Positions 18,453 through 27,836 are shown, counted from the stretch's first letter. The stretch is DNA of 64,000 nucleotides from Viridibacillus arvi (GCF_001274945.1 NZ_LILB01000005.1:329296-393295); one strand, 5' to 3'. Numbers and translations are program-made. The notes: generated by a model not told the origin, from the letters alone.

Positions 18453-18830
18453 CTAATAGTAAATAATTAATCCAATAATGCTTACAAAAATTGAAGACGC
18501 AGCTAAACTAGTAATCGAGAAAAACAATACTTGGGCTATCTTTTGTTTAAATTGATTTAAATTTGCATCATTAGCGAGCTGCTGATTTGCACGTTCCAGT
18601 GATCTAGACTTATTCATAGGAATTATAAAATGCCCAAGTGATCGAAATCCCCTCGTAAACATATTAAGAAATCTAGTTTGCCAAATGTTAATACAAGCTG
18701 ATATTATTGCAGCTGCTAAACCGAAAAGAAATGTGTAGTTAATCCATTCAGTTAGTGTCCAATTTAAAAGCAACATGATTCCTCCCCAAAGCATGGACAG
18801 AGCACTTGTAAGTATAAAAAATCTTTTCAT
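18453..18830 (-). CDS. Small membrane protein (DUF3899-like)
   Basis: 125 residues with three predicted membrane segments: two near the N-terminus and one at the C-terminus, separated by a polar stretch around residues 65-98 that contains RSLERANQQLANDANLNQF. It resembles the DUF3899 membrane family of Bacillales, but this is from memory of the pattern only. GAGGTG precedes the ATG. It sits between the transporter's binding protein and the S9 peptidase gene. The hairpin and T-run upstream suggest that it may be transcribed separately from the dpp genes. No function can be assigned. Confidence 0.7.
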   Translation of the reverse strand: MKRFFILTSALSMLWGGIMLLLNWTLTEWINYTFLFGLAAAIISACINIWQTRFLNMFTRGFRSLGHFIIPMNKSRSLERANQQLANDANLNQFKQKIAQVLFFSITSLAASSIFVSIIGLIIYY

Positions 18831-18871
18831 CCTATCACCTCGTATTAATTTGAATCTATTATAGTTATAAG

Positions 18872-18953
18872 TAAAAAAGATAAAGTCCCTTACAATTCCA
18901 TGTCTTCTTAGAAAAGCTTACGCTCTCTTCGGTAAACTGCTGGCGAAGGGACT
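18872..18953 (-). terminator. Terminator of the dpp-like operon
   Basis: AGTCCCTT at 18884-18891 pairs with AAGGGACT at 18946-18953, extended by TATCT pairing. The minus strand then runs into TTTATCTTTTTTAC. It lies about 40 bases after the binding-protein stop codon. Confidence 0.65.
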
Positions 18954-18991
18954 CTATCTATTTACAACTCACAATTTATGAATAAACTGTA

Positions 18992-20620
18992 TTATTTCGT
19001 TTTTTCTGCCCATTTAAATTGAGGGTAACGATTCACATAATAGGCAATGTTTTCAAAGTCAGGATTTGTTAAGTAATTATATTTATAGAAATTAACAGGC
19101 ATAAATGGCATATCCGTCATCAAAATTTTCTCTGCTTGATGCAAAAGTTCGTAGCGTTTATTTACATCTTGCTCTACTTTTGATTTAGCAATAATAGAAT
19201 CATATTCTTTATTTACCCATCCTGTACGGTTGTTAGGGCTATCACCTAGGTAGTAGTCGAGATTAACAACTGGATCAACGAAAATACCAATCCATCCCAT
19301 ACGAGCCATTTGGAAGTTTCCTTGTTTTGTCGTTTCTAAATAAGTACCCCACTCTTGGTTACTTAGTTTAAGTTTGACACCTAAGTTTTGATCAATCATT
19401 TCTTGTACTGCTTCTGCTATTTTTTTATGATTTTCAGCAGTGTTATAAAGTAATGTTACTTCTGGAAGCTTACTCCAGCCTTCTTCAGCCATACCTTCTG
19501 CTAATAGTTTTTTAGCTTCTGTTGCATTTTCTTCAAAGTAATCTCCACCAACTTTACGGAAATCTCCTTCTGGTGTTTCTGCGCCTTCTGGAACCATTGC
19601 ATACGCTGGTGTTTCTCCACCTAACGTTACATTTTCAGTCAATGCTTTACGATCAATTGACATTGCGAAAGCTTTACGAACTTTTGCATTTGTAAATGGC
19701 TCTTTTTTAACATTGAACATGTACATATATGTTCCGTAGTAAGGTTCTTCACGATAATCTTCATTATCTTTTTCAGTTGCTAAAACATCACTCGGTAATG
19801 TACTGATTAAATCCAACTCACCTGTTTTGAACATTTGATAATAAGTTGTAGCTTCATTTACTATTTTGAAAGTAACTTTGTCTAATTTCACTACGTCTTT
19901 ATCGTAGTATTCATTGTTCTTTTCAATAACTACATTACTTTCATGCTTCCATTCCGTCATCTTAAATGGACCATTACTAATGTATGTGTTTGCATCTGCA
20001 GCCCAGTTATCATTACTTTCAACCAGTTTTTGTTGAACCGGATAGAAAGTCCATAATGTAAGTAAGCTATCAAAGTAACCTAACGGCGCATTCAATTCTA
20101 CCTCAAGAGTTTTATCATCAACAGCTGTTACCCCAACATTCTCCACTTTACCTTTACCTTTGTTGTATTCTTCTGCACCTTTAATATAGTAAAGATAAAA
20201 TGAAAACGCACTACCAGTTTCGGGATTTAAAACCCTTTTCCAAGCATATTCGAAGTCACCTGCAGTAACTTGAGAACCATCTGACCATTTTGCATCATCA
20301 CGAAGAGTAAACGTATAAGTCTTTCCGTCATCAGATGTCTTCACATCTTTAGCTGCTCCTAAAACCGGCTTACCATCTTTATCACGAGTATATAGACCTT
20401 CAAAAATATGATCTAGTACCCAACCAGAAGTTGTATCTGTTGCCTTAGCAGGGTCAATTGCCGGAGGTTCGCTACTCGCATTTACGACAATTTCTTGTTT
20501 AATGTTACCTTTTTCTACTTTATCGCCCTTTGATGAATCATCTGCTCCTCCACCATAACACCCTGCCAAAGCAGAGCCTGTTACTAGCACTAAAAGTAAT
20601 GACAATATCCATTTTTTCAT
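18992..20620 (-). CDS. dppE: Peptide ABC transporter substrate-binding lipoprotein (OppA/DppE family)
   Basis: A 542-residue family 5 solute-binding protein. The signal peptide (MKKWILSLLLVLVTGSA) ends in the lipobox LAGC, so Cys21 should be lipidated and the protein anchored outside the membrane. The mature protein begins with a low-complexity Gly/Asp/Ser/Lys linker and carries typical family stretches such as YTFTLRDDAKWSDG and ARMGWIGIFVDP. It delivers oligo- or dipeptides to the permease encoded upstream. It is the last transporter gene in the order A-B-C-D-F-E. GGGGG lies before the ATG. Peptide length preference cannot be read from sequence. Confidence 0.9.
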   Translation of the reverse strand: MKKWILSLLLVLVTGSALAGCYGGGADDSSKGDKVEKGNIKQEIVVNASSEPPAIDPAKATDTTSGWVLDHIFEGLYTRDKDGKPVLGAAKDVKTSDDGKTYTFTLRDDAKWSDGSQVTAGDFEYAWKRVLNPETGSAFSFYLYYIKGAEEYNKGKGKVENVGVTAVDDKTLEVELNAPLGYFDSLLTLWTFYPVQQKLVESNDNWAADANTYISNGPFKMTEWKHESNVVIEKNNEYYDKDVVKLDKVTFKIVNEATTYYQMFKTGELDLISTLPSDVLATEKDNEDYREEPYYGTYMYMFNVKKEPFTNAKVRKAFAMSIDRKALTENVTLGGETPAYAMVPEGAETPEGDFRKVGGDYFEENATEAKKLLAEGMAEEGWSKLPEVTLLYNTAENHKKIAEAVQEMIDQNLGVKLKLSNQEWGTYLETTKQGNFQMARMGWIGIFVDPVVNLDYYLGDSPNNRTGWVNKEYDSIIAKSKVEQDVNKRYELLHQAEKILMTDMPFMPVNFYKYNYLTNPDFENIAYYVNRYPQFKWAEKTK

Positions 20621-20647
20621 TTTATTTCCCCCTTCTTTCTATTCATA

Positions 20648-21598
20648 TTAATATAAATGACAAGCCGTCCAATGCTCCTTCTCTACCTCTTTCCACTGAG
20701 GCTCTTGCAATGCGCATACCTCCATTGCATGTGGGCATCTCGTTCGGAATCGACAGCCACTAGGTGGATTAGTCGGGCTTGGTGGATCACCAGCAAGGAC
20801 AATTCGCTCTCTTTTTGCATCGCGTGGATTTGTTTTCGGTATAGCTGATAATAATGCCTGTGTATATGGATGTAATGGATTCGTGAACATATCATCACTA
20901 TTGCTTAATTCCATCATCTTACCTAAATACATAACACCGATTCGATCACTAATATGTTTTACCATACCTAGGTCATGCGCAATAAATAGATACGTCAAAT
21001 CTTCAGATACCTTTAAATCTTCTAAAAGATTAATAACTTGTGCTTGAATAGAGACATCGAGTGCAGAAATAGGCTCGTCCGCGACGATAAATTTTGGTTC
21101 TACTGCCAATGCACGTGCTATGCCAATTCGTTGTCTTTGCCCACCGCTAAATTCATGAGGATAGCGTTTCGCATGTTGTGGGCTCAAACCAACACGCTCT
21201 AATAATTCATAAATTCGATTTGTACGATCTTTGCCACTAAAAAGCTTATAGGCATCGATTCCTTCAGCAATAATGTCGCCGACTCGCATTCTAGGGTTTA
21301 GAGATGCATGTGGATCTTGGAAAATAATCTGCATTTCTTTATTCACATTTCTTTTCATTTCTTTATTTAATTGTTTAATATTTTGACCGTTGTAAATGAT
21401 ATCCCCATCTGATGCTGCCTGGATTCCAACAAGTGTTTTTCCTAAAGTAGACTTACCACTCCCACTCTCTCCAACAAGACCAAACGTTTCACCTTTTCGG
21501 ATGTAGAATGAAATATCATCAACTGATTTAACAGTAACATCTGATTTAATTTTAAAATATTTTTTCAAAGACTGGACTTCTACTAAATTCTTAGTCAA
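20648..21598 (-). CDS. Peptide ABC transporter ATP-binding protein (OppF-like)
   Basis: About 316 residues: Walker [14 protein letters not shown]-loop FQDPHASLNPR, signature FSGGQRQR and Walker B FIVADEPISALD, followed by the oligopeptide-type C-terminal domain with the Cys-rich CRFRTRCPHAMEVC motif. That motif binds an iron-sulfur cluster in some DppD proteins. It pairs with the upstream ATPase to power the permease. The most likely start is the TTG at 21598, which overlaps the stop of the upstream ATPase by 8 bases and has GGGGG upstream. This points to translational coupling. Confidence 0.9.
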   Translation of the reverse strand: MTKNLVEVQSLKKYFKIKSDVTVKSVDDISFYIRKGETFGLVGESGSGKSTLGKTLVGIQAASDGDIIYNGQNIKQLNKEMKRNVNKEMQIIFQDPHASLNPRMRVGDIIAEGIDAYKLFSGKDRTNRIYELLERVGLSPQHAKRYPHEFSGGQRQRIGIARALAVEPKFIVADEPISALDVSIQAQVINLLEDLKVSEDLTYLFIAHDLGMVKHISDRIGVMYLGKMMELSNSDDMFTNPLHPYTQALLSAIPKTNPRDAKRERIVLAGDPPSPTNPPSGCRFRTRCPHAMEVCALQEPQWKEVEKEHWTACHLY

Positions 21599-22637
21599 TA
21601 CTCTCACCCCCAACTGTCACTGTTTTTTCCTTTTCTAGAGTAAAAGGCATTTCCACTTTGGGTGCTCGAGAATCATTTAGCCAGCATCGTGCAGAATGCG
21701 ATTCATCAATTTGGTAGTCTCCTGGCATTTCTTCTAAACAGATATCCATTGCATACTTGCATCGTGGTGCAAATGGACATCCCTTTGGAGGAGAAAAAAG
21801 ATCTGGTGGTGAGCCTTCTATAGGTATTAATTGTTTTTTCTCAGTTCCTTCTAAATTTGGAATCGAATTCAACAATCCCCATGTATACGGGTGTTTCGGG
21901 TTTTCGAATAAATCGAAAACGGTTGCACTTTCAACCATGATCCCTCCATACATCACCATTACACGTTGAGCAGTTTCAGCCACAACACCTAAATCATGAG
22001 TAATGAGAATAATCGCTGTTTGAGTGTCCTTTTGCAATTTCTTCATTAACTCTAAAACTTGTGCTTGAATAGTTACATCAAGGGCTGTTGTTGGCTCATC
22101 CGCAATAAGTAATTCCGGATTACAAGCAAGAGCAATTGCAATCATTACACGTTGTCTCATACCTCCACTAAACTCATGTGGAAATTGGTTGTAACGCTCC
22201 TCTGGATTTGGAATCCCTACTTGCTTAATCATTTCTATCGCTTTCTTTTTGGCCTCTTGTTTAGATAATTTTTGATGAGTAATGAGTCCTTCAGCTATTT
22301 GCTTACCCACAATCATTGTTGGATTCAATGATGTCATCGGATCTTGAAATATCATACCGATTTTAGACCCTTTTACTTTTCTCATTTCTCTTTTTGATGC
22401 TCTTAGTAGTTCTTTTCCTTGAAATTTAATACTGCCACCTTTAATAACGCCTGGAGGTGTTGGAATTAGTCCCATGATAGATTGGACAGTGACACTCTTT
22501 CCACTACCACTTTCACCAACAATGGCAACTACTTCCCCTTTATCAACATGGAAGGAGACGTCTCTTACTGCCTTTACTTCCCCGCCGTATGTTTTGAAAT
22601 TGATTTCTAAATTATTAACTTCTAGTAAATGATTCAT
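21591..22637 (-). CDS. dppD: Peptide ABC transporter ATP-binding protein (DppD/OppD-like)
   Basis: About 348 residues: Walker [15 protein letters not shown]-loop [11 protein letters not shown], signature FSGGMRQR, Walker [13 protein letters not shown] and the C-terminal [14 protein letters not shown] motif. It is the partner of the following ATPase. An upstream ATG at 22712 would overlap the permease gene by more than 60 bases and lacks a good ribosome binding site. The ATG at 22637 has AGGAGG 9 bases upstream and begins [12 protein letters not shown], like its relatives. Confidence 0.9.
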   Translation of the reverse strand: MNHLLEVNNLEINFKTYGGEVKAVRDVSFHVDKGEVVAIVGESGSGKSVTVQSIMGLIPTPPGVIKGGSIKFQGKELLRASKREMRKVKGSKIGMIFQDPMTSLNPTMIVGKQIAEGLITHQKLSKQEAKKKAIEMIKQVGIPNPEERYNQFPHEFSGGMRQRVMIAIALACNPELLIADEPTTALDVTIQAQVLELMKKLQKDTQTAIILITHDLGVVAETAQRVMVMYGGIMVESATVFDLFENPKHPYTWGLLNSIPNLEGTEKKQLIPIEGSPPDLFSPPKGCPFAPRCKYAMDICLEEMPGDYQIDESHSARCWLNDSRAPKVEMPFTLEKEKTVTVGGESID

Positions 22638-22650
22638 AGTTTTGTACCTC

Positions 22651-23592
22651 CTACTTACGAGCTCTTGGATCGAGTGCATCTTGTATTCCATCACCAAAGG
22701 CGTTAAATGCAAACATCGTCAATGCGATCATGAATCCAGGGAAAAACAATCTCCACCAATGTCCACTTAATATAACCCCAAGCGAATCATTAGCCATCGT
22801 TCCCCAGCTAGCAAAAGGAGCTTGTACGCCAAGTCCTAAGAAGCTTAAAAAGGCCTCTGCGAAAATAGCTGTAGGAATCGTAAATGTTAAATTAATGATG
22901 ATAATTCCCATAGTATTTGGTAATAAGTGACGCATAATAATTTTGACATGAGAAGTACCTAGTTTTTCAGCAGCTAAAACATATTCCTGGGATTTTAGTA
23001 GTAAAATTTGTCCTCTTATAATTCTCGCCATTCCAACCCAACCAGTAATTGATAAAGCTATAATAATAGTGGTTATACCTGGTTCCATGATTACCATTAG
23101 AAGGATTACTACGAGTAAATAAGGGATTCCGTATAAAATTTCTACAATTCTCATTAACAAGCTGTCAACGCGATCGCCGAATTTCCCTCTTCCAGCCATA
23201 TAACCAGAAACTCCACCGACTATTACGCCTACAACTAAATCTACAATCGCTGCTATAAAGCCAATAGTTAAAGATACACGTGCACCTTGCCACGTCCTAC
23301 TCCACATATCACGACCTAAGTTATCAGTTCCGAACCAATGCTCTCCCGAAGGCGCTTTATTGACATTCGTTAGATTTTGTTGGGAGCCACTATATGGAAC
23401 CATCGATGGACCAAAAAGTGCTAAAAAGATTATTACGACTAAAAGAAAAAGTCCTATTATGGCTAATTTATTTTTAAGGATACTTAAGAGTGTTTCCTTA
23501 AAAACTCCTAAACTAGGACGCTGAATTTCATCTGTCTGTAGCTTACTTGGATCTACTGGACGAAACATAGAATCATTCAATACCTTTACCAT
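22651..23592 (-). CDS. dppC: Peptide ABC transporter permease (DppC/OppC-like)
   Basis: 313 residues with an N-terminal cytoplasmic tail (about 30 residues), a first membrane helix, a periplasmic-type loop containing GTDNLGRDMWSR and the binding-protein-dependent permease core with an EAA motif (AAEKLGTSHVKIIMRHLLPN). This is the standard OppC/DppC arrangement. It forms the channel with the DppB-like permease encoded 3 bases upstream. Confidence 0.92.
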   Translation of the reverse strand: MVKVLNDSMFRPVDPSKLQTDEIQRPSLGVFKETLLSILKNKLAIIGLFLLVVIIFLALFGPSMVPYSGSQQNLTNVNKAPSGEHWFGTDNLGRDMWSRTWQGARVSLTIGFIAAIVDLVVGVIVGGVSGYMAGRGKFGDRVDSLLMRIVEILYGIPYLLVVILLMVIMEPGITTIIIALSITGWVGMARIIRGQILLLKSQEYVLAAEKLGTSHVKIIMRHLLPNTMGIIIINLTFTIPTAIFAEAFLSFLGLGVQAPFASWGTMANDSLGVILSGHWWRLFFPGFMIALTMFAFNAFGDGIQDALDPRARK

Positions 23593-23595
23593 CTG

Positions 23596-24522
23596 CTAAT
23601 CCCCCTTGCTAGTCAGCTTAATTCTTGGATCAATAAAACGGTAAGAAATATCGATTAAAAATAAAGTGACAACTAAGATTGTACTGAAGAACACGGTTGT
23701 CCCCATGATGACGGGATAATCACGATTAAATATACTATCCACGAAGTATTTACCTATACCTGGGACAGCGAATATTTTTTCGATAACAAATGTACCTGTA
23801 ATTAACGAGACAAATAATGGACCAATGAAGGATACAACTGGTAAAATCGCATTTCGAACTCCGTGACTTAGCACGATTTTGAAGGTAGATAATCCTTTTG
23901 CATCTGCCGTTTTAATATAGTTTTGATTCATTACCTCCAGCATGCTAGAACGCATATATCTAGCAACTACCGCTAAGGGTGTTGTTGCAAGTGCTAAAGT
24001 GGGGAGGACAGAATGTTGCCAAGTGCCCCAAGAAGCTACGGGAAGAATTCCAAATTTAACTGCAAAAATGTTGATAAGCAATGGCGATAATATAAAACTA
24101 GGTACTGATATACCGATAATGGCAAAGATCATGGCGGCATTATCGAGTAATTTATTATGATTTAATGCTGCGACGATCCCTAGTAAGAGCCCAAAGAAGA
24201 GCGCTACAATTATCGCTTGTATTCCGAGCGTAGCAGAGGCTGGGAATCCGGATGCTATAATGTCATTTACTGTACGTGATTCGGATTTAATGGATGGTCC
24301 TAAATCCAACATAACTAAGTTTTTTAAATACAGGACATATTGCACTGGTACCGGTTCGTCTAAGTTATATTTAGCTCTCATATTTTCTACTACCTCTTTA
24401 GGTAGTACATCTGCATCTGATGCAAATGGATCTCCAGGAATCATATTCATGATAAAAAATGTTAATGAAGCTATGACCCAGATGGTAAGAATCATTGTCA
24501 TAAATCTTTTTACAATATACAT
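23596..24522 (-). CDS. dppB: Peptide ABC transporter permease (DppB/OppB-like)
   Basis: 308 residues, six predicted helices. The family N-terminus (MYIVKRFMTMILTIWVIASL), the MIPGDPF motif and the EAA-loop segment (TADAKGLSTFKIVLSHGVRN) are visible. It is the second permease subunit. It follows dppA by about 36 bases and precedes the DppC-like gene by 3, which matches the gene order of B. subtilis dppABC. Confidence 0.92.
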   Translation of the reverse strand: MYIVKRFMTMILTIWVIASLTFFIMNMIPGDPFASDADVLPKEVVENMRAKYNLDEPVPVQYVLYLKNLVMLDLGPSIKSESRTVNDIIASGFPASATLGIQAIIVALFFGLLLGIVAALNHNKLLDNAAMIFAIIGISVPSFILSPLLINIFAVKFGILPVASWGTWQHSVLPTLALATTPLAVVARYMRSSMLEVMNQNYIKTADAKGLSTFKIVLSHGVRNAILPVVSFIGPLFVSLITGTFVIEKIFAVPGIGKYFVDSIFNRDYPVIMGTTVFFSTILVVTLFLIDISYRFIDPRIKLTSKGD

Positions 24523-24558
24523 ACCTAACTACACCCCCGTTCTAATTACGTCAACTTA

Positions 24559-25407
24559 TTATGTATTGACACTTCCTAAAACTCCGTTTGTTGCTGCCAT
24601 GGCAATAATTACACAGCCCCACATATGTTTATAAGCTGTAATCATGTCAGCACAAGTAAAGCTTATTTTCTTTGGACCAATTAATTCGACACTAGGAATA
24701 GTTGTTGTCATTTTTGCTTGTTGTGATCCTTTAAATTCGATTTCAAATGTAATAGGTCCCGATAATACAACTGGTTTTTGGCTAGCAGCATTTTTCACTG
24801 CAACCTCAACTTTTTGTCGTATTTGTTCACGTGCTAACTCAGGATGAATTAACTCTGCAGCAAAGCGGTCTACTGCACGCTTAGTAATAGCTGCTTCGAT
24901 ATTAGGCAATGTTTCTAACACCTCGTTCACATATGCATCATCACCACTAATGAACAAAGGTGGCACACCGAATGCACCTGCTACAAAAGTATTCATCTCT
25001 GTTTCACCGACTACCTGACCATTGATTGTCATTTCATTCACACAAATCCCTGCTAGCGTATGGCTAATAACTGCTACATCAGAGCCCCCTTCGCGTCCAT
25101 GATGACCGACAAACAAAATACCATCAAAAGAGTCATCCAAACCTTCAAGCTGGCACATTACTCTGTTGTTTCCAGATACCAGTCTAGCCCGAATGTCTAA
25201 GTCTTCGATGATGATATTGGACATATTACCGTGCCCATCTGCTACCACCACTTCTGTAGCTCCTCCATTAATGGCTCCTTCAATCGCTGCATTTACATCT
25301 GCTGTCATAAGCTTACGAAAACGTTGATATTCAGAAGGAGTTTTCAATTGTTGGTTAGTTGCTACACCTGAGATTCCTTCCATATCAGCTGAAATAAAAA
25401 TTTTCAT
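24559..25407 (-). CDS. dppA: D-aminopeptidase DppA (M55 family)
   Basis: 282 residues. The zinc ligands of the family are recognisable: Asp8 and Glu10 in ISADMEGISG, His59 in ADGHGN, His102/His103 in GHHGREG and Glu135 in GETEMN; Cys122 in AGICVNEM matches the conserved active-site region. B. subtilis DppA removes N-terminal D-residues and prefers D-Ala peptides. As the first gene of the dpp operon it shows that the transporter is geared to D-containing, cell-wall-type peptides. The ATG follows GGGGG. Relatives form decamers in the cytoplasm. Confidence 0.93.
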   Translation of the reverse strand: MKIFISADMEGISGVATNQQLKTPSEYQRFRKLMTADVNAAIEGAINGGATEVVVADGHGNMSNIIIEDLDIRARLVSGNNRVMCQLEGLDDSFDGILFVGHHGREGGSDVAVISHTLAGICVNEMTINGQVVGETEMNTFVAGAFGVPPLFISGDDAYVNEVLETLPNIEAAITKRAVDRFAAELIHPELAREQIRQKVEVAVKNAASQKPVVLSGPITFEIEFKGSQQAKMTTTIPSVELIGPKKISFTCADMITAYKHMWGCVIIAMAATNGVLGSVNT

Positions 25408-25474
25408 TGTTGCCTACCCCCTTGCATTGTTCTATAAAAAAGCCAGAGCTTTATTATTCTCCTAAAATAAAATA

Positions 25475-25486
25475 CAGATTATTCTG
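25475..25486. promoter_or_regulatory. Candidate Lrp-type box upstream of dppA
   Basis: CAGA-TTAT-TCTG is a short dyad followed by an A/T-rich stretch. The same TCTGAAAAA core occurs upstream of the divergent amidohydrolase at 26033-26057. Its place in the lrp-dppA gap suggests control of dppA by the adjacent Lrp-like protein, which is inference. Confidence 0.4.
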
Positions 25487-25504
25487 AAAAATTTTTTTAG
25501 ATTT

Positions 25505-25954
25505 TTAGAAAATATATTCAAATGTATTTTTATGTACCTCTAGCTGAATGATTGTATTGACTTCAGTAATACATTCAATTTTATTGACTTCACGTAAAAT
25601 TTCCGTGATTCTTATTTGATCTTTCACTGTTATTTGAAAAAGAATAGGAAATTCCCCTGAAGTTAGAGTGATAAAACGAATCTCTCTAATCTCCTTTAAA
25701 TCTTCAATTACTTTTGAGATTGAATTTGATTTCACCTTGACTTGAATAATCGCTCCTGCTTTAAGTCCTACTGCTAAAGGATTTACTACCCCTACTACTT
25801 CAAGGAATCCTTTGTCTAATAAATTCTTATAACGTAAGCGAATAGTTTTTTCTGTCACTTGCAGACGTATCGCTAATTCAGTAAAGGATAGACGACCGTC
25901 TTTAGATAAATGCTTAATAATACCGTGATCTAACTCATCGACTTCAAATTTCAA
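25505..25954 (-). CDS. Lrp/AsnC family transcriptional regulator
   Basis: 149 residues: N-terminal winged helix (ELDHGIIKHLSKDGRLSFTE, then VTEKTIRLRYKNLLDKGFL) and a C-terminal RAM ligand-binding domain with the alternating beta pattern. Lrp-type proteins respond to amino acids. The gene lies directly upstream of dppA on the same strand and divergent from an amidohydrolase gene, so it probably regulates both in response to an amino acid or peptide product. Translation starts at a TTG with AAGGG upstream. A decayed copy of its first 40 codons occurs at 27715-27836. Confidence 0.88.
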   Translation of the reverse strand: MKFEVDELDHGIIKHLSKDGRLSFTELAIRLQVTEKTIRLRYKNLLDKGFLEVVGVVNPLAVGLKAGAIIQVKVKSNSISKVIEDLKEIREIRFITLTSGEFPILFQITVKDQIRITEILREVNKIECITEVNTIIQLEVHKNTFEYIF

Positions 25955-26032
25955 GTGATCCCTTCTCTCCTTCTATTTTCTTTTTGCTACTGGAATCAGG
26001 AATATTTTTGTATTTTGTACCGCTTTACAATA

Positions 26033-26057
26033 TTCAGAAAAAATTATATTATCTGAA
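26033..26057. promoter_or_regulatory. Candidate Lrp-type operator between lrp and amidohydrolase genes
   Basis: TTCAGA at 26033-26038 and TCTGAA at 26052-26057 are inverted and separated by 13 A/T-rich bases, in the 181-base divergent control region. The same arrangement is retained in the decayed copy near 27915-27940. The dyad and spacing suit a dimeric regulator. Confidence 0.5.
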
Positions 26058-26135
26058 AAAGGAATATTAGAGATTAGTTTATATTAACTATTTTTATATT
26101 GCAATCCTTTTTTTATAAAAACTGGAGGTTTTGAA

Positions 26136-27260
26136 ATGATAGCAATTAAGAATGCAATAATTTGGAATGGTAATGGTGATTCTCTAGAAAATCACGTTAT
26201 TTTCGTAAAAAATGGGGTTTTTGAAAAAATTGAGTCTGAGGCGGAAATAACAGAAGCCTATACAGTAATTGATGCAAAAGGAAAAATAATTACACCTGGT
26301 TTAATAGATGTACATACTCATCTTGGAGTTTCTGAAGAAGGGGTTGGTATTGAAGGCGCCGATTTCAACGAAACTAGTCATCCGGTAACCCCACAAATAC
26401 GTGCTTTAGATGGTATTAATCCTATGGAAATTGGCTTTGCAGATGCTCGTAAGGCTGGGGTAACAACAGTTCAAGTAATGCCCGGAAGTGCTAATGTAAT
26501 TGGAGGAGAGATGGCTGTATTAAAAACAGTTGGTACTATTGTCGATGAGATGGTTATTAAATCACCTTCTGGTATGAAAGCAGCAACTGGGGAAAATCCT
26601 AAAAGATTTCATGGAGCTAAAGGAAAAATGCCTGTTACTAGAATGGGAGTTGCTGCCTTAATACGCGAGAAATTAATTGAGGCACAAAATTATATCAACT
26701 CTGATAAAAAGGATAGAAAGCTAGATTTAGAAAATATGGCTAAGGTTTTAAATAAAGAAATTCCTTTACGCGTTCATGCACATAGAGCAGATGATATTTT
26801 AACAGTACTTCGTATTAAACGTGAATTTGATATTAATGTAACGATCGAGCACTGTACTGAAGGGCATCATATCGCTGATTATATTGCAAAACACGATGTG
26901 CGAGTATCTGTAGGACCAACAATGTCCACACGTTCAAAAGTGGAGTTAAAAGATAAGAAATGGTCTACAATCAAAACGCTTTTAGATGCAGGAGTTCCGT
27001 GTTCTCTTACTACAGATCATCCAGTCGTTGGTATTGAATATCTAGTAACAAGCGCTATACACGCAATTAAAAATGGAATAACCGAACAACAAGCTTTACA
27101 AGCCATTACATTAAACGCTGCTAAGCATCTTGGAGTTGACGATCGAGTAGGGTCGATTTTGCCGAATAAAGATGCTGACTTTGTTATCTGGAGTGGTAAT
27201 CCATTCGACCTTAACAGTAAGGTTGAAAAAGTATTTATTAATGGTGAAATTATTAATTGA
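26136..27260 (+). CDS. Amidohydrolase superfamily metal-dependent hydrolase (imidazolonepropionase/dipeptidase-like)
   Basis: 374 residues. The HxH metal motif (His60 and His62 in DVHTHLG), further ligands in RVHAHRADD and IEHCTEGHH, and the catalytic Asp in LTTDHPV define an amidohydrolase-superfamily barrel. The N-terminal and C-terminal small beta domain is also present. COG1228 relatives include imidazolonepropionases and Xaa-Pro or Xaa-Arg dipeptidases. No his-degradation genes are nearby and the gene is divergent from an Lrp regulator and a peptide importer, so a cytoplasmic dipeptidase or cyclic-peptide hydrolase is more likely. GGAGG precedes the ATG. Confidence 0.82.
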   Translation: MIAIKNAIIWNGNGDSLENHVIFVKNGVFEKIESEAEITEAYTVIDAKGKIITPGLIDVHTHLGVSEEGVGIEGADFNETSHPVTPQIRALDGINPMEIGFADARKAGVTTVQVMPGSANVIGGEMAVLKTVGTIVDEMVIKSPSGMKAATGENPKRFHGAKGKMPVTRMGVAALIREKLIEAQNYINSDKKDRKLDLENMAKVLNKEIPLRVHAHRADDILTVLRIKREFDINVTIEHCTEGHHIADYIAKHDVRVSVGPTMSTRSKVELKDKKWSTIKTLLDAGVPCSLTTDHPVVGIEYLVTSAIHAIKNGITEQQALQAITLNAAKHLGVDDRVGSILPNKDADFVIWSGNPFDLNSKVEKVFINGEIIN

Positions 27261-27415
27261 CTATACTAATTCTGTGTTAAGTAGAATTAGTACACTTAGT
27301 CCTTCAAATTTCTATTCATTATCTTATTTGAATAATCTAAAGTTAATTGCAATATAAAAATTGAGATAATACTTAAGAACTTTAGTGTTAGAATAGCGCT
27401 ACTTAATAAAACTAA

Positions 27416-27453
27416 GTGAGCCTTACTTCAATAATAATTGGGGTAAGGCTCAC
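27416..27453 (+). terminator. Terminator after the amidohydrolase gene
   Basis: GTGAGCCTTACTTC and GGGGTAAGGCTCAC pair with a 10-base loop, followed by TATTTTGATTTT. A related hairpin occurs at 30743-30778. Confidence 0.8.
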
Positions 27454-27569
27454 TATTTTGATTTTCGTATTAATTCCAGCTTAATCTAAAGGAGTTTCTA
27501 ATAATGGTCCAATTCAGAATACACATTGCAGTTACCAATTCCCCCTCTATCATTAGCTTAAATAATTTA

Positions 27570-27700
27570 TCAAACATGGTTAGAAATAATTTGTTTTAAC
27601 TTCTCCTGTAAATTAGGTAAATCTTGTGCCGTGATTGATAGTCTAATATGACTTTCATCCATTTCCAGTACTTCAGCTAAAAAGCCTCCGAATCTTCCGA
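27570..27700 (-). pseudogene. Relic of the 3' end of spo0M
   Basis: Nearly identical to the last 40-odd codons of the intact spo0M at 30861-31631, including the terminal codons for IISNHV and the stop. Similarity stops near 27695, where lrp-derived sequence begins a few bases later. It has no start and is not expressible as Spo0M. Confidence 0.85.
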
Positions 27701-27714
27701 AATAAAAATTTTCA

Positions 27715-27836
27715 AATAGTTTTTTCTGTCACTTGTGGACGTATCGATAATTCAATAATTCAGTAAAGGATAAACAACTGTCTTTAGATAGATGCTTAAT
27801 AATACCGTGATCTAACTCATCCACTTCTTATTTCAA
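27715..27836 (-). pseudogene. Relic of the 5' end of the Lrp-like gene
   Basis: Closely similar to 25839-25954, the first 40 codons of the Lrp gene. It has the same TTG start context, but the third codon is now TAA and a short insertion repeats AATTCA. It cannot encode a regulator. Confidence 0.85.

Larger units (their letters stand above)
27398..27700. repeat. Duplicated segment matching 30722-30985
   Basis: This stretch, which includes a terminator hairpin and the 3' end of spo0M, is closely similar to the DNA at about 30722-30985. Both copies contain the TAATAAAACTAA stretch, the GAGCCTTAC hairpin and the spo0M tail. It is one half of a tandem-duplication junction. Confidence 0.85.
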
